From Desulfobacterales bacterium (lineage in GTDB: Bacteria; Desulfobacterota; Desulfobacteria; Desulfobacterales; JAUWMJ01): a stretch of 7,793 nt of DNA. The position numbers and the translations under genes were made by a program. The notes under the pieces are model-generated. The model searched no databases. It was not told where the DNA came from and saw only the letters and a list, made by a program, of their open reading frames with translations. Below, in pieces: positions 6,038-7,793 of the stretch. The stretch's first letter is position 1; every line of letters begins with the position of its first letter. Location of the stretch: positions 1 through 7,793 of the forward strand of contig JAUWMJ010000127.1 in NCBI GenBank assembly GCA_030613225.1. The letters are read 5' to 3'.

Positions 6038-6046
6038 TGACTTCAT

Positions 6047-6150
6047 TCCTTTGAGTCGGCAATTAAGAGATTGAATTTCATCACCATTTTATAATACATA
6101 TTGCTTTATATATGCAAGGCAAAAACAAAATCAAGAAAGGTCAGGTTTTA
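6047..6150. promoter_or_regulatory. Divergent promoter region between the lipoprotein and dsbD genes
   Basis: About 104 AT-rich bases separate the two divergent starts, so both promoters are expected here. A perfect TATAAT lies at 6090-6095 on the plus strand, 55 bases before the dsbD-like ATG. The only TTGA-like hexamer upstream (TTGAAT, 6071-6076) is just 13 bases away, too close for a normal -35. For the minus strand, TATTAT (complement of 6096-6101) is a weak -10 candidate. The dsbD-like gene's ribosome site AAAGG is at 6136-6140. No operator palindrome is evident. Confidence 0.45.
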
Positions 6151-7793
6151 ATGAAAAAGTTTTCGGCATATCTTGCTGTATGGCTTCTTATATTAAGCGC
6201 TTCTTTGAGCACGTCTGAAACGATTGCCGGAGATATTGAAGATCTCCTTTCACCGGTTTCAGAAAAACCTGCCGGGGAAATTGTTAAAGTGCGAACAGCC
6301 TGGTCGATGGACCGGGTGCATCCCGGAAGTCATGTTATACTTGCGGTTATTTTTGATATTGCAAAAGGTTTTCATATTAACGCAGACAAAAACCAGATTA
6401 TTCCTGTTAAGGATTTAATCCCATTCCCCACGAGAGTTCAGGTTATAGAAGTTTCTGAAGGAATAACGGTAGAAGCGCCTCAATTCCCACAGGCACATCC
6501 GTTAAAAGTCGATTTTGCCAGTAAAAATATGATGTTTTTTAGCGGGCAGGCTGTCATTTATCTTTCCATGAAAATCGATGAGAAAGTCAAGCCCGGGCTT
6601 TTGCATTTAAAAGTAAAAATCGAGTATCAGGCATGTGATGCGCAGACCTGTTTATTGCCCAAGAAGGCTGTAGTGGAAGAGACCCTTGAAGTTGTTGAAT
6701 CAGGCCAGGAGCAGGTAGAGATTAATAAAGAGCTTTTTGCAGGTTATAAAACCGCGCAGACAGATGTATCCCGAGGAGCAGTAGGGTTCGATCTCTTTGG
6801 CTGGAAATTTTTAGTTAATGTTTCATCCTGGTTTGGAATAATTCTGCTGATGTTTACCGCAGCACTCGGAGGCGTGTTGCTCAACTTTACGCCCTGTGTT
6901 TTACCGATAATTCCGATCAAGATTATAAGCTTATCAACTGCTGCAGAAAACAGGAAGCGATGTTTTATTCTTGGCCTGACCATGTCTCTGGGCATCCTTG
7001 GCTTCTGGCTGGTACTGGGCATGATGGTTGCACTGGTTAGTGGATTCACTGCTGCGAATCAGCTTTTCCAGTATCCGGTTTTTACAATTTTAATAGGTGG
7101 AATTATAGCAGTTATGGCAGTGGGTATGTGCGGGCTGTTTTCCGTTCGTCTGCCCGGCTTTATTTACATGATTAACCCTCGACAGGACAGCCTCCATGGG
7201 TCTTTTGGCCTTGGGATCTTGACAGCGATTTTATCCACGCCCTGTACAGCTCCTTTTATGGGCGCTGCAGCGGCATGGGCGGCAACCCAAAATCCTGTAG
7301 TTACTATAACTACATTTGCGTTTATCGGGTCAGGAATGGCCATGCCCTATCTGATACTCTCAGCTTCGCCAGGGCTTGTTAAAAAGATGCCGAAAACAGG
7401 ACCGGCCAGCATACTAATAAAACAGGTAATGGGTCTGTTGATGCTGGCTGCCGCAGCATATTTCATCGGCAGCGGTTTAAGCGCATTTCTGGCGAAGCCT
7501 CCGGACCCGACGGGTAAAGTTTACTGGTGGGCGGTGATGGCTTTTTGCGCTACAGCAGGAGGGTGGCTTGCTTATCGAACTGTCCGGATTGCTTCCGGAA
7601 AAGGGCAAAGAGTTTTTTTTACAGTTCTTGGCATCCTTATGATTGTCATGTCAGTCACTGGTGGCTTGCACTTGACCGACAGGGGACCCATCGACTGGAT
7701 TTATTATACCCCGGCGCGTTTTAACGAAGCTGTAAACCAGCGGAAAATTGTTGTCATGGACTTTACAGCCGAGTGGTGCCTTAACTGCAAGGC
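6151..7793 (+). CDS. dsbD: DsbD-family thiol:disulfide interchange protein (cut by window edge)
   Basis: 547 complete codons are visible, with no stop. DsbD-family proteins carry electrons from cytoplasmic thioredoxin across the inner membrane to reduce periplasmic disulfides, including those of cytochrome c assembly proteins. Visible parts: a signal peptide (about 1-27); an N-terminal immunoglobulin-like domain (about 35-190) with redox cysteines Cys162 and Cys167 (ACDAQTC); and a CcdA-like membrane domain (about 225-510, roughly eight segments) with the paired cysteines Cys249 (NFTPCVLP) and Cys365 (STPCTAPF). Last comes the start of a thioredoxin-like domain with WCLNCK (Cys543, Cys546), where the window ends. 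All three redox cysteine pairs are present, so the electron path looks complete. Perhaps 60-120 residues are missing. The start at 6151 has an ATG ten bases after AAAGG and is followed by a classic signal sequence. It is divergent from the sensor cluster. I am sure of the family; its client protein is unknown. Confidence 0.94.
   Translation, partial: MKKFSAYLAVWLLILSASLSTSETIAGDIEDLLSPVSEKPAGEIVKVRTAWSMDRVHPGSHVILAVIFDIAKGFHINADKNQIIPVKDLIPFPTRVQVIEVSEGITVEAPQFPQAHPLKVDFASKNMMFFSGQAVIYLSMKIDEKVKPGLLHLKVKIEYQACDAQTCLLPKKAVVEETLEVVESGQEQVEINKELFAGYKTAQTDVSRGAVGFDLFGWKFLVNVSSWFGIILLMFTAALGGVLLNFTPCVLPIIPIKIISLSTAAENRKRCFILGLTMSLGILGFWLVLGMMVALVSGFTAANQLFQYPVFTILIGGIIAVMAVGMCGLFSVRLPGFIYMINPRQDSLHGSFGLGILTAILSTPCTAPFMGAAAAWAATQNPVVTITTFAFIGSGMAMPYLILSASPGLVKKMPKTGPASILIKQVMGLLMLAAAAYFIGSGLSAFLAKPPDPTGKVYWWAVMAFCATAGGWLAYRTVRIASGKGQRVFFTVLGILMIVMSVTGGLHLTDRGPIDWIYYTPARFNEAVNQRKIVVMDFTAEWCLNCK

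Noticed and set aside
6744..7049. Minus-strand 101-residue frame inside the DsbD-like gene
   Set aside because: It is antisense to the membrane-domain coding sequence, has no known domain, and the plus-strand reading is clearly DsbD-like.

Overview
The window holds six protein genes in an AT-leaning genome with repeat-rich spacers. The gene content (FdhE, a LivJ-type binding lipoprotein feeding a two-component system, a DsbD-type electron conduit, metK) and the style of the intergenic repeats suggest an anaerobic Desulfobacterota/deltaproteobacterial organism, perhaps a Desulfobacterales relative. That placement is an inference from recognised families, not from a search.

Layout. (1) 1-368, minus: the first 122 codons of metK (S-adenosylmethionine synthetase), cut by the window edge. 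(2) 369-923: a 555-base divergent spacer with no convincing gene. It contains an imperfect 17-bp inverted repeat, a 110-nt near-perfect hairpin at 729-838, and a dispersed-repeat-like motif. (3) 924-1808, plus: fdhE, a four-CxxC formate dehydrogenase maturation/accessory protein. (4) 1888-6037 (or 6046), minus: a three-gene cluster transcribed in the order periplasmic binding lipoprotein, membrane sensor histidine kinase, REC-STAS response regulator. A 76-base spacer separates the first two genes and a 243-base palindromic spacer separates the last two. (5) 6151 to the end, plus: the first 547 codons of a DsbD-family disulfide reductase, divergent from the cluster.

How the genes may work together. 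The lipoprotein would bind a small ligand outside the inner membrane. The kinase has an extracytoplasmic Cache-like domain, HAMP, PAS and a complete HisKA/HATPase core, and could read the lipoprotein or the ligand directly. The response regulator ends in a STAS (anti-sigma-antagonist-like) domain rather than a DNA-binding domain, so its output is probably protein-protein interaction, for example partner switching. No permease or ATPase genes are present to make the lipoprotein part of a transporter. This suggests, without proving, a dedicated sensory module.

The most interesting non-coding signal is the hairpin at 729-838. It has 51 opposing positions: 40 Watson-Crick pairs, 9 G-T pairs (G-U in RNA), only 2 mismatches, one bulge and a 7-nt loop. 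All nine transition-type imperfections are G-T when read on the plus strand and none is A-C. That bias points to selection on a folded plus-strand RNA, or on single-stranded DNA, rather than random decay of a DNA palindrome.
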